64,000 bases of DNA from Juglans regia (lineage: Eukaryota > Streptophyta > Magnoliopsida > Fagales > Juglandaceae): positions 62,001 through 126,000 of the forward strand of contig NC_049904.1 in the NCBI RefSeq assembly GCF_001411555.2, in the 5' to 3' direction. The position numbers and the translations under genes are program-made. Shown here piece by piece: positions 53,830 through 64,000 of this stretch; position 1 is the first letter of the stretch, and each line of letters opens with the position of its first letter. A model generated the notes under the pieces. The model was not told the DNA's origin, made no database searches, and worked only from the letters and a program-made list of their open reading frames with translations.

Positions 53830-56800
53830 CCCAAAACTTTAGATAAAAGCAATGCCTTAATCTCGTTCAAAGCCTAGCCGTGAGATCGCGCGGGTCCAGA
53901 CTCCATCGCACGGTTTGCGTCCAATTTCCTTTTTCATGCACGTATCTCCCTTCTCCATCTTTAGGTTTTATCTGTTTCCCTCTTATAGCTCTTATATATA
54001 TTAAGCATTTCTCAACCCTAGAATAAGTGCCGCTGCCCCTTTTCATCACCCTTAGCCATCCGAACTCCTATCATCCATCCTCCACTGTGAACCACGACTA
54101 CCACCCCAACCAAGAGACAAACGACCGAAACCACCTTGTTCTTGCAGCTCAAATCAGTGCATTTGCTTCCTCCACGTCGAACCACAACCCAGCCACCCAC
54201 GGAGCCAGCTCTCTTTGCGTTTTCATCACCAACCCAGCTCACACAGAATCGTCTTCACCCTTCACCAAGCACAACCGACGCCAGCCACTAAAAAACCACC
54301 AACGGAAACACTTTCCTGCTTCTCTGAAATCCCACACGCACGGACACACCACCACGAACTCCCCTGTTTTAGACAACCGAAACAGAGCCACTCCTACAGC
54401 CACCCCAACTCCTCGGTACCACCTGCCACAGCTCACCCAAGCCCAGCGTTACGCCGTAGCACCTCTGCTTAGCCGCTTCTCCGCCACACAAAACCGAGAA
54501 CCACCCCCACCTCACTGAGAAGCCTCTGCTTCCTGCACCAAAAACAGAGCATTTACTGAACTTCACCGTAAGCCACTGCAAAACCAGCACCTGTTTGCAC
54601 CGAAAAACACCATAAAATCAACGGAAACGGCCGGTCGTGACATCCCCGTCACCCTGCGCAGATCGGTGAGCCCAGACCCTCCGCCATATGCGTTCCCTCT
54701 CGGTTGCTATCTCCCTCTCATCTCGCACTCTCCGAGCTCTCTTTACCTCTCTTGTGCTCTTTCGCCGCCCAGCGTAGGTGGCCTCGCCACTGCATGGCCT
54801 CCTCGGCACCCAGCAGCACCACCATAGTTCTTGCAGCCCAGCCGTCGTGCCTTGCCCCTCCACGTACAGCTCGGTTTAATAGTAAGTCTGCACTCCACTT
54901 CCTCTTGTCTATTTTCTTATCGTGTTGCTGACTTAAAGAGAGTAATATATATAAATATATAAGTGTGTGAGGAAGTCTATAATCTGATAGGCAAGATGTT
55001 ATTACCGTTATACCCCTTTGATCATGTTTCAAACAAAGTACTACAGAAACTATTGCATAGTCGGTCTAATAAATAGAAAATTTCGTTGTTACCTTTGAAT
55101 TTCAAGTTACATTATTGTGTTTTAAAACTTTGATATGTATTTTGTAAAGTCTAAATTTTCCATATGTACCAAAATGATCTTGGTAAGTTTAATTTATTTT
55201 GAGTAAAGCCTCTTTCGAAAGCAATTGATAATGTTATAATTTTATTAAGATACAGTTTGTTAAATAAATTTTATGTATAACTTAAAAAGAAATTTTTGGC
55301 ATAATTATGTTATGTAGTATTAAATCCGATAGTTCGATTCTTCATTAGTAAATAAGTTAGAGTTAATACCTCAGTCAGAGATTTAGTTGGAATTTGAGAA
55401 GTGTTAACATCTTTAGAAATTCGTGAATTTAGATTTTCGAGGAATTAAAATAAGTTATTTTAGCATCTTAGGCTTAAATATTGAGATACGTTTTCGATTG
55501 GATATTTATGAAAATTACGTGATTATGTTATAGGTGAAGATTAATATTTGTTCGGCTTTGTTGAGGAATTTTTGAAAGACTAAAGAGTTCCAGGTAAGCG
55601 GGGCTCCTATGCTAGATTTGCATAAAAATAAAATGGACTGAGGTTGATTTTTGAAAATATGCATGTTTTGTTATGAAAAGAGATTTGAACTACCTCAGTT
55701 ATTTGTTCTGCATTACTCATGAGATTCTGTTTAAGAATAAAATATTTCCTGGCATGACTGGTGTAGACATGAGCTATTTTACATTTTACTTCTGAATTGT
55801 GTAAAAGAGAGTAAATACGAAAGTTTGTGCATAAAATTATGTTTTGTGATTTCTGAAAATTCTGTTCTATTCTGAAGATATTATGTACTCTGATATGATG
55901 TGATTTCTAAAAACTCTGTTATGTTCTGAAGATATTCTGTACTCTGATATGATGTGATTTCTGAAAACTCTGTTTTGTTCTGAAGATGTTCTGTATTCTG
56001 ATATGATGTAATTTCTGAAAACTTTTGGCATGACATTCTGAATCGGGATGTGGTTTGTGGATGGTGACCTATTTGACCTACCACGGGTGCTAATAGTGGC
56101 TTCTGTTTAGGTTGGTACCAACTGTTCTGTTTCTGATGCACCCACTTTGGAAACAAAGTGGTTTTCTGGTGGTCTTTCATGTGTGCACACTTGGGGCTCC
56201 GAGAATAAATAAGGGGAAGATTCACATTCTGTTTCTGCTCGGTTAGCTACCGGGGTTTGCACAACCCTACCACGGGGGTTAAACATGGCCTCTGATGCGA
56301 TATGATGCTCTGGTACGATGGCGGTCAGTTATGCTATGCCAAAAGAATTTGAATAAGAATATTTTTGAACTTTCGCTCTGATATTTTAATAACATGTTCT
56401 GACTCTGCATTCTGAAAATAAAAAGTGTTTTGTTCTGCATTATGAAATCTGTAAATGCTCATGTTTGCACATTAGTATATGTTCTCTGCTTACTGAGTTG
56501 TTGATAACTCATCCATATCTCCATAATATGTTTCAGATAATTTTGATGCAACAGCTGAAAATCAGGAATAGGGAATACTTGCAATTTTTGTGGATCATAG
56601 AAGACTATGTACCCTAGGGTACAATGACTTTTGGAGAGTCTTTTGGTAGCGTTGATATTTTATGTGGCTTTGGTATGTTGAGTATTGGATATTTTTAGTC
56701 CTTGTGGAAAAGTTTATCTATATCAATGAGACACCACTGATGTGCCCTTATGTAGGAACATGGATATTTGTGTTGAACAAATAGGTTAATATGTTATGGA

Positions 56801-56888
56801 GATTCTGGTTTATTTTAAAAGTATTATTTGGAAATGACTTTTAGGTGATATGAGTTAACTCTCCGGACCCTCGTGGTCGGGGTGTTAC
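53830..56888 (+). mobile_element. Long gypsy LTR lacking its 5' end, plus stub of primer site
   Basis: The right end reads GGTCGGGGTGTTACA, a chromovirus LTR end, followed by AAGTTGG, which looks like spacer plus the first bases of a TTGGTATCAGAGC primer site. Near the 3' end is a TACTGAGTTGTTGATAACTC motif typical of such LTRs. A TATATATATTAA at about 53992 could be the TATA box. The start TGTAACA is missing at the junction with the CACTA element, so the left boundary is approximate. The Pro/His/Thr-rich frames at 54027-54900 are C-rich leader sequence without protein similarity. Confidence 0.6.
55855..56030. repeat. 54-bp tandem repeat inside the LTR
   Basis: TCTGAAGATRTTMTGTAYTC recurs at 55871, 55925 and 55979, exactly 54 bp apart; about 3.2 units. 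Confidence 0.9.
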
Positions 56889-56895
56889 AAGTTGG

Positions 56896-58139
56896 GGAGT
56901 AAAATGCTATCAATCACTGCTGCCAAACAGTGGCCAATTTTTCAGCTAGATGTAAACAATGCCTTCTTGAATGGTGAGCTTCAAGAAGAGGTTTACATGC
57001 CATTGCCCTCTAGTTTTGGCAACAAGGGGGAGTCAAAACTTGTATGCAAACTCAAGAAATCCTTGTATGGCTTGAAACAAGCATCAAGGCAATGGTTTGT
57101 GAAATTCTCCACAACTTTGTTGCTCAATGGATTTACTCAATCAAGATCAGACTATTCATTTTTCAACAAGCAAGAGGGTACTTCAGTTATCTTTCTACTT
57201 GTGTATGTAGATGATATTTTAGTCTCGAGTAATGATGCTACTGCTGTAGAAGCCTTGAAGTCATATCTGAACAGCCATTTTAAGATAAAGGACCTAGGTC
57301 CTTTGAAGTACTTCTTAGGCCTTGAAGCAACCAGGTCTGCTAAGGGAATTCACCTCTGTTAGAGAAAGTATTCTCTGGAAATTATTGAAGATTCTGGCTT
57401 GGCTGGTTGTAAGCCAGCACCTTCACCCATGGAACAGAATTTGATTTTGAATGCTGAAAGTGGGGATGAGTTAGAAGATCCTTCTCAATTTAGAAGATTA
57501 ATTGGTAGGCTGATTTACCTAACCATTACAAGGCCAGATATTGGCTTCTCAGTGCAAAGATTAAGCCAATTCATGCATAGGCCTCGGGTACCACACATGG
57601 CAGCTGCTAATAGGGTGGTTCAATATGTCAAAGCCACAATTGGCTTGGGATTATTTTTCTCATCTGCTTCCATTGATTTCCAGCTCAAAGTATACACAGA
57701 TTCAGATTGGGCAGCATGCCCAGATACCAGGAAATCTGTCACTAGTTACACAGTGTTTTTGGGGAGTAATTTGGTCAGTTGGAAGTCAAAGAAGCAACAA
57801 ACAATTTCTAGGTCTTCGGCTGAGTCTGAATACAGGGCAATGGCAACTGGGGTTTGTGAAATACTTTGGTTGAAAAACTTGTTAGCAGATTTTGGAATTT
57901 CACAGCCAACTTTAATGTACTGTGATTCACAAGCTGCTATTCACATAGCTTCTAATCCGGTATACCAAGAGAGAACAAAACATTTTGAGATAGATTGTCA
58001 TCTTGTAAGGGAGAAGATGCAAGAGATAGATTGTCATCTTGTAAGGGAGAAGATGCAAGCTGGTGTTATCAAGCTATTTCATGTCAAGACAGGTTGTCAA
58101 ATTGCTGATATCTTGACAAAGTCTCTCGGGTTGCACTAA
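56896..58139 (+). pseudogene. Ty1/copia reverse transcriptase and RNase H
   Basis: Begins mid-RT directly after the gypsy LTR stub. RT motifs: [44 protein letters not shown] with the catalytic YVDD intact, and [16 protein letters not shown] at 57360-57362 replaces an expected Gln. RNase [64 protein letters not shown] 36-bp exact tandem duplication (57987-58022 and 58023-58058) repeats [12 protein letters not shown] within RNase H. Gag, protease and integrase are absent. A polypurine tract and LTR start follow. Confidence 0.9.
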
Positions 58140-58190
58140 TTTAACCATCTCATTGGCAAGATGGGACTATTAAATATATATAGTCCATCT

Positions 58191-58200
58191 TGAGGGGGAG
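58191..58200 (+). other. Copia polypurine tract
   Basis: TGAGGGGGAG immediately before the LTR start; standard position and form for copia elements. Confidence 0.75.
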
Positions 58201-58320
58201 TATTAGATTCTTTACACGTGTATGTTTATTTTTATTCTTTAGTTAAAGTCGGTGAATATCAAATGTATAAATAAGACTTTTCAGTCTTGTAGAGTGACAT
58301 TATTTTTAATACAATGAATC
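58201..58320 (+). repeat. Copia 3' LTR, truncated
   Basis: Starts TATTAGATTC (TG to TA change) after the PPT and contains a TGTATAAATAAGAC TATA-like box. It runs only ~115 bp before transporter-like coding sequence begins, so the LTR is cut by the junction. Confidence 0.65.
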
Positions 58321-58322
58321 AC

Positions 58323-59998
58323 TTGCATTGTAAATTGGAAAGTTTTGTTACCAATGATATCAAATCCACACTCGGCTACGACCAATCCACCCTCAATTTG
58401 CTTAGCTTCTTCAAGGACTTAGGCTCCAACATCGGCCTCGTTTCAGGCCTAATCAACGAGATCACACCCACCTGGGTTGTCTTATCTATGGGTGCATCTT
58501 TCAATTTTTGTGGGTACATCATGCTATGGCTCGCTGTGACCCAAAAAATTGCTTGGCCAAAAGTCTGGCATATGTGCTTTTACATCTTCATTGGGGCAAA
58601 TTCCCATACCTTCACCAACACTAGAGCCCTCATCACCTGCGTTAAGAACTTCCCAGAAAGCGATGGCGTCGTGATCGGCGTGAGTAACGGCTATCTCAGT
58701 CTGAGTACCGCAATTATGACGCAGTTTTACCACGCCTTCTATGGCAACGACACCAAGTCCTTGATTTTTCTAATGGCTTCTCTTCCTATGGCTGTATCCT
58801 TCATTTTTATTCGAGTCATCAGAATAATTAAGGGTGCTCGGCAGCCTAACGAGGCCAAAGTTTTCTATCAGTTCCTCTATATTTCACTCAGTCTTGCTAG
58901 GTTTTTGCTGATTATGATCATCGTACAGAAGAAAAGCAAATTCACGCAAAGCGCATACGGTGGTAGTGTTGCCGGTGTGCTTTTCTTGCTCTTTGTCCCA
59001 CTTGCTGTCGTTATTAAGCAAGAGTATATGCTTTGGAAGAGCAGTAACAAAGTTATCAATGATCATTCACCATCTACGAGGAGGTCTGAGATTGAGAAAC
59101 AAAACCCTGAGACACCTCCATCTGAAAAAGCACTACCATTTACTTCAGCAACCCTTTCGCCACCGAATGCAAGTGCCAAAAATGAAGATTCCTGCTGGAA
59201 AACCATGTTTCAGAAGGTAGAAAGAGGGGAGGACCACACCATACTCCGAGCGGTTTTCAGCATCGATATGTTACTGCTGTTCTTGGCTACAACTTGTGGC
59301 CTGGGGGGCACATTAACGGTGATGGACAACTTGGGACAGCTCGGACTTTCCTTCAGATATTCGCGTGCAGATATCGGCATGTTCGCGTCCCTTATTAGCA
59401 TATAGATATACTTCGGAAAGATTGTCTTAGGTGTGGTGTCCGAAATCCTTTTAACCATGTACAAGGTCCCTCGTACTCTCATGCTCACTCTAGTCCTTCT
59501 GTTATCATGTGCTGGGTTTCTTCTGATCGTATTCAGCCCTCCATACGCACTTTACATTGCATCAATCATAATTGGGTTTTGTTTTGGATCACAATGGCCT
59601 CTAATTTTCGCCATTAGCTCTGAACTTTTTGGCCTTAAGTACTACTCTATTCTGTACAATTTCGGGGTAGTGGCTAGCCCAGTTGGGTCCTTTTTGCTCA
59701 ATGTGAAGACAACAGGGTATCTATACGATAAGGAGGCTAAGAACCAACTGGCAGCGTTGGGGCTCGAGAGAAAGCCTAGGGAGGAACTAAATTGTGTAGG
59801 GGTGATTGCTTTAAACTGCCTTTCATTCTTATTACTGACGTGACCTTGTTTGGGGCGCTTCTTTCGCTTATTTTGGTGCTTAGGACTTCAAAGTTTTATA
59901 AGAGTGACATCTGTAAGAAGTTCCGAGAACAGGTAAAAGCGGCCGAGAGCGGACAGGCGATTATTTTCGTAAAAGAAATATGGAAGTCCTACTGTTGA
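58323..59998 (+). pseudogene. NFD4/nodulin-like major facilitator pseudogene
   Basis: Encodes a plant nodulin-like membrane protein of the NUCLEAR FUSION DEFECTIVE 4 group (major facilitator fold). Recognisable: TNDIKSTLGYDQSTLNLLSF, FKDLGSNIGLVSGLINE, ITPTWVVLSMGASFNFCGYI, TCVKNFPESDGVVIGVSNGY, a hydrophilic loop at residues about 240-305, DMLLLFLATTCGLGGTLTVM, ISSELFGLKYYSILYNFG and VASPVGSFLLNVKTTGYLYD. About a dozen membrane helices are expected and most are present. Defects: the first ~45 residues are lost (copia LTR joins at DIKS-type sequence), TAG at 59403-59405 where Trp is expected, and a 1-base deletion near 59800 that shifts into the frame ending at 59998 (DVTLFGALLSLILVLRTSKF, KKFREQVKAAESG). 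No intron interrupts the retained part. Confidence 0.9.
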
Positions 59999-61136
59999 AC
60001 TCCATATATATCCGACGACAACAAGATTCTCGCCTATTTTCTTCACAATTATATGTTTTCTACGTTGATATTCAGCTGTCAAAAAAAAAAAGAGGTATGT
60101 AATATTTGTAGAATAATGATAGTGTTACTACTTTATTACTACTCATCTACTACTAAATTTGTATTTATTTTTTTTTACTTAATGATTAAAGAAGTGGGTA
60201 TTAGTAAAGTTATATATATATTTTTAGTGATTAAGGATGTTAAAAAAATATTTAAAAAAAAATAAAAAACTTGAAATGCACTTAAGTAATAGATAAGTGG
60301 TAATAGGGTAGTAATCGTATCACAATCCTTATTTGTATATAAGAAGTAGGTAGTGAGACACGTTTCAAATACTCCATTTACTATTAGTCTCAATTTAGCC
60401 GTAATTGAGACTAATAGTTGAACGGTTAGGGAATTTTGTCCCGGAATGCATTAGGTATAAGTGGTTTGGCGCACCAAATCGTATATCAACACTTATATAA
60501 TTTATTTTATTACAAAAATAAATAAATAAATGTATTACATTTAACATTGATGCACGATTTGATGTGCGAAATCGCTTGAAAGAAGATTTTTCCTTTTATC
60601 CCACATGGAGACATGCCATCTCAAATACGTTATTATTACGACTAACAAGAAAAATCCCAAAATCATTGGAGTGGGGGAAAGACGATTAATTTGATACACA
60701 AAAGGGTCATAGATTGACTGAGGCATTCTAAAGAGTTTTGCTATGTACAAATAAGTTTGTGTACTAATCTGCATATTAATGTTGTTACCTTCATATTCTA
60801 AATTCAAATTAGCATTGTTTTCAATAAAATTTACTTTCTGACCAATCATATTGAATAAGTATACGTATTAATATACAAAATCACTTACAATTAAATTTTT
60901 TCCATTCCAAATGCAACCTAATTCAGACCTTTCCTTTCTCCTCGATGGGCTCTACCTATCAAACGGCCTGAACATGGCTTTCTCAAGTCAAAACGAACCA
61001 AAACAAAATCTAGTTTCGTATAATAGATAGAGAAGGCCTACAAAAACAAGCTATAATATGCGAGCGATTAAGCCACCAACAAAATGGGCCTCATGATTGG
61101 TGATATCATTCACCTCGATGATGATCAGTTAATGAC
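59999..61136. other. Intergenic downstream of the transporter pseudogene
   Basis: AT-rich, no gene recognised. 60175-60290 resembles the dispersed AT-rich sequence at 39420-39600. TTAGTCTCAATT and AATTGAGACTAA form a short inverted repeat near 60384-60415. Confidence 0.5.
60384..60415. repeat. Short inverted repeat (12-bp arms)
   Basis: TTAGTCTCAATT and AATTGAGACTAA separated by 8 bases (TAGCCGT-like loop). Too far from the transporter stop (59998) to call its terminator. Confidence 0.6.
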
Positions 61137-61680
61137 ACAAACGCAAGAGGGCTGGGGGATCCAGAAAAACAATACTAAGGTCGAGTTGGTCAAATGTCTC
61201 GTTGACCAAAGAACTCCTACTATGCCGTCATAAGATTTATATTTTTTAACAATAATAACAACAGACAAAGCTCTTTCTCGTACCATTTTTTTCATTAGAA
61301 TTTTAATCATTAACTAAATAAATTATATTCGGCTTTACGAATTGAACATCTATTTATTTATCATAGGTTATAATCGTGATGTATCTCCTCTTTATACATG
61401 AGAATAATAAGTTTTTTTTTTTTTAATCGCGATAATCACGTCATGAGTTTACACATCTATTATAAGAAAGCGAATCATACCTTGTAAGAATATTACTTTG
61501 AGCATGTAATTACAATTTTATTTATAAGATTCATTTTGTTAATTTTTTTTTAAATTCATTTTTTTATGGTTTGTACATATATAACTACCAGATCAAAATA
61601 TTACATGGAAGTTAATAGTTATGTTGGAGGTGTTACTAGGAGCATTATTTTCAAGAAATCAGAGATTAAAAAATGCTTTA
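61137..61680. repeat. Duplicated segment B (matches 31557-32890 minus the solo LTR)
   Basis: Co-linear with 31557-31940 and 32621-32890. It lacks the 680-bp solo LTR and so preserves the older state. Ends next to a T14 run at 61682-61694. Confidence 0.8.
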
Positions 61681-61726
61681 GTTTTTTTTTTTTTAATAAT
61701 AAAGATGGAGGTCAAGCCTCTTATAT

Positions 61727-62602
61727 AAATCATCCTCATAGATAAAGAATAGGTAAAGATGAAATCTGTGTTTGCAAAATGGCTAGAATGTTGTGAACAA
61801 GAAGAAATAAAATGTTGTTTGAAGACTATTTTGTAGCCCCTTCCATTTTGATGTAGAAAGCAAAACAGGCGTGCAATGAGTTTCAACAAATGCAACACAA
61901 ACAATGCACCTCGAGAAGTCATGGAAATTTGGATCAGATACACAATGATCTTTGGCAGCCTCCTGAGTTCGATTGGATCAAGATAAATTGGGATATTGCA
62001 ACAAGGGAAAGAGGCCAAAGAATTGGAGTTGGGATTGCTGTTAGAGATTCTGAAGGAGATCTATTGGTTTCATGTATGCAACCACTAAAGTTTCTGCACA
62101 CAAGCTACTATGGCAGATGCAAGAGGTTTGATATCAGCTGTGAAGCTTTGCAAAGATCTCGGCTTACAGAAAATTGTCTTTGAAGGAGATTCACTTCAGG
62201 TTGTTAATGCAGTAAGGCATCATCAACAACAGAATGGTTTGCTCCAATGCCTTGTGCAAGATGTTCACTCCATCATAGCAGATACAAGATGGGAGATTAG
62301 ACATATAAGAAGGAGGGCCAACCAAGTAGCTCATCAGCTAGCTCAGCAGACCCTCCATCAAAGCTCTGAGGTTATAGATATTAAGTTTGTCAACCCTTGT
62401 ATTCGTACGTTAGTGATGTCTAATAAAAGTAAATATGGTTTTTGTCTAGGTTTAGTAGATGTAGAACACTCTTCTATAAATGGTGAAGGTTTTGTAGTGT
62501 CTGATCATGTCATGAACAATGTAATAGCTGAATGCCATAGTGATGGCTTTTGAATGAAGTTTGAGGTTTTTTCAAAAAAAAAAAAAAAATCATCCTCATA
62601 GA
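61727..62602 (+). mobile_element. 5'-truncated LINE fragment with 16-bp TSD
   Basis: AAATCATCCTCATAGA at 61727-61742 and 62587-62602 flanks the insertion; an A-run at 62574-62586 is the tail. It encodes the RNase H end of LINE ORF2 (WQPPEFDWIKINWD, RIGVGIAVRDSEGDLL, then after a frameshift MADARGLISAVKLCKDLG, VFEGDSLQVVNAVRHHQQ, RHIRRRANQVAHQLAQ). The catalytic D, E and D positions are recognisable. It differs from the LINE at 33161 in sequence. Confidence 0.85.
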
Positions 62603-63389
62603 AAGGTTGAGGAGAAACCCGTGGAACAATAAAGAATAATAGTTTTGCTACAGGCAACCGAATCGGAAAACCACGTCAGACAATATAAAAAAAGAAAAGA
62701 AAAGATAACACAATGGAAACGGAAAGGAGGGAAAATTCTGAAGTAGAAGAGATCCTGTCAGGCTCTGGAAGAAAAGTATGCGATTTTGGTTCTGGAAGAA
62801 AGAAGAGATCGTCGGTCATTGTTGTCGTCTTTGGTTCTGGAAGTGCTTTACATCGTCGTATTCGTGTGGGTGTCTCATTCATCTCTTCTCCTCTCCTCTT
62901 TGCGTGAACAAGTGGTAGATCTCGTCCATCTAGTTCACGTAAAGAGCTGGTAGCGTTGGTTGTTTGAAGCTCCGCTTGCAGTTCACTTGAGCACTTATGG
63001 TTATGGTTTCTTTGATAACTCCATAATCTGTAAAGTTTATTGTAGCCGTCGTCAAGAGTTGACCTTTGACCGCTTTCTCCATCATACACTTAAAACTCTT
63101 TCTTCAAAAAACTTTCACTGGTTGTGCCTTTTCTGGATACTTCCATACATAAAGTAACCAAAATCCTAAAAGACTCACCGATTCCAATTCTTCCATCCCC
63201 AACACCACAAGTAAATGACCCAAAAATTCTGATCACCATTTTCCCACTAAATCAACAGTGACCGAGAAGATTTCTAAGATTCTGATGGAGACCCTATTTT
63301 TGACATTTGGAGTGAAGGTGGGTGTTGTTGTCCCATCTTGACTCCTTTAGAAGCCATAATAGCACCAGTTGTGGTTTCTGTACCTGTTA
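62603..63389. other. Unrecognised sequence
   Basis: A 137-codon minus frame (62676-63089) and short plus frames are present, without recognisable domains. GGTTCTGGAAGAAA-type phrases repeat at 62762 and 62789. Nothing further is supported. Confidence 0.4.
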
Positions 63390-63900
63390 TTGCCTGATAT
63401 CTTCCTGTCGAACGTGAGCATATGCCTATTCTACCGTAGGAAACGGCCGCAATTGCAACACATCACTCCAAGTTTTATCCAACCGGTCATCCAATCCATC
63501 AAGGAAGATATAGACTCTATATTCTTGTAGGATGGAATTATATTTCTACATATCAACAGTGAATTCCATCGGGTTAGAACGACATAAATCAATTTCTCTC
63601 CACAAGCCTTGAAGATCATTGTAATATTTTTCAATAGATCCTCCAGCTTATCTCATTCTAGTCACTCGTCTCTATAGATCATACACTTGGGAGGTGTCAG
63701 TCCCATCGAAATAAGTTGTAGTAATAGAATCCCATACCATTTTTGCAGTTGAAAAGCGAATGAAATTGCTGATCAAGGGTGGGTCCATAGAGTTGATCAA
63801 CCACCCCTTTACAATTGCATTCTCGATTCTCCATTTTCGACAAGTCGGTGCCATCCAACTTAATGTCAATTTGTGCAATAGACGAACCATTGCTTGGTGT
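63390..63900 (-). pseudogene. Ty1/copia gag (UBN2-type) fragment
   Basis: The minus-strand frame 63672-63890 encodes IENAIVKGWLINSMDPPLIS, NFIRFSTAKMVWDSITTTYF and DGTDTSQVYDL, the core of plant copia gag (UBN2 family). In other frames 63400-63640 continues with YYNDLQGLWREID-like and IFLDGLDDRLDK-like sequence broken by stops. It runs toward the window end upstream; downstream protease and pol are not seen, so it is a gag-only fragment. Confidence 0.8.
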
Positions 63901-64000
63901 GTATAGTTAAGTCTGATTTTTGGTCAAGACCTTCGTCATCCTTGCCGTCAAATCTTCTAAGATGGAGTTGGTATAGTTGTCGCTGTGTTGCACCACATCA

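Noticed and set aside
54027..54930. Several Pro/Ser/His-rich frames on both strands
   Set aside because: They lie in the C-rich part of a gypsy LTR; no domain and mutually overlapping.
62676..63089. 137-codon minus frame
   Set aside because: No recognisable family, repeated phrases and a hydrophobic tail from A-rich sequence; not enough to call a gene.

Overview
This window is repeat-rich nuclear DNA from a flowering plant. Evidence: Ty3/gypsy and Ty1/copia polyprotein remnants of plant lineages, a plant L1-type LINE, a CACTA (En/Spm) transposon with TNP2 and Transposase_24 genes, a TRIM element, Tourist-like and hAT-like MITEs, and host fragments whose closest recognisable relatives are plant proteins. 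The MITE sequences remind me of Fagales trees (walnut/hickory/oak group), but that is memory, not proof. I find no intact ordinary host gene, no tRNA or rRNA gene and no CRISPR array. All calls come from reading translations and repeats by eye, without database searches.

Layout. 1-2403: a minus-strand chromovirus tail (LTR, polypurine tract, integrase with chromodomain) abutting an inverted integrase piece and a small TRIM. 2404-7304: a minus-strand gypsy gag/protease remnant split by a 3.35-kb LTR element (2936-6285, TSD CCTTC) that carries intronless fragments of at least two host genes, a PER1/PGAP3-like protein and an At5g03900-like plastid protein. 7305-13656: decayed gypsy gag, probable LTRs, and a minus-strand copia element with a 144-bp LTR, interrupted by a Tourist-like MITE.

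13657-29176: a ~7.7-kb unit present twice in direct orientation, separated by exactly 100 N. Each copy holds two MITEs, a (GA)n tract, a copia fragment, a 5'-truncated LINE with TSD and a Tat-lineage gypsy LTR. The Tat element runs on through RT, RNase H and archaeal-type RNase H to ~31150 only in the second copy. 31557-32890 and 61137-61680 are an older duplicated segment; the first copy has since received a solo LTR (31941-32620), and the second shows the empty site.

33121-38757 is a nearly intact full-length LINE on the minus strand with a 13-bp TSD and overlapping ORF1/ORF2. 39705-41794 is a 2.1-kb terminal-inverted-repeat element containing a 115-bp tandem array. 41869-42409 is a GC-rich hAT-like element with a perfect 8-bp TSD. 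42980-~53820 is a CACTA element lacking its 3' end. It carries a dense array of GTTCGAAC-type palindromes, an antisense 412-codon plant-transposon-protein ORF, a 96-bp tandem repeat, and TNP2 and Transposase_24 genes with a few stop codons.

53830-56888 is a long gypsy LTR lacking its 5' end, fused to a copia pol segment. The copia LTR remnant abuts a 5'-truncated NFD4/nodulin-like transporter pseudogene (58323-59998), the most substantial host-gene remnant here. The window ends in a LINE RNase H fragment with 16-bp TSD and a copia gag fragment.
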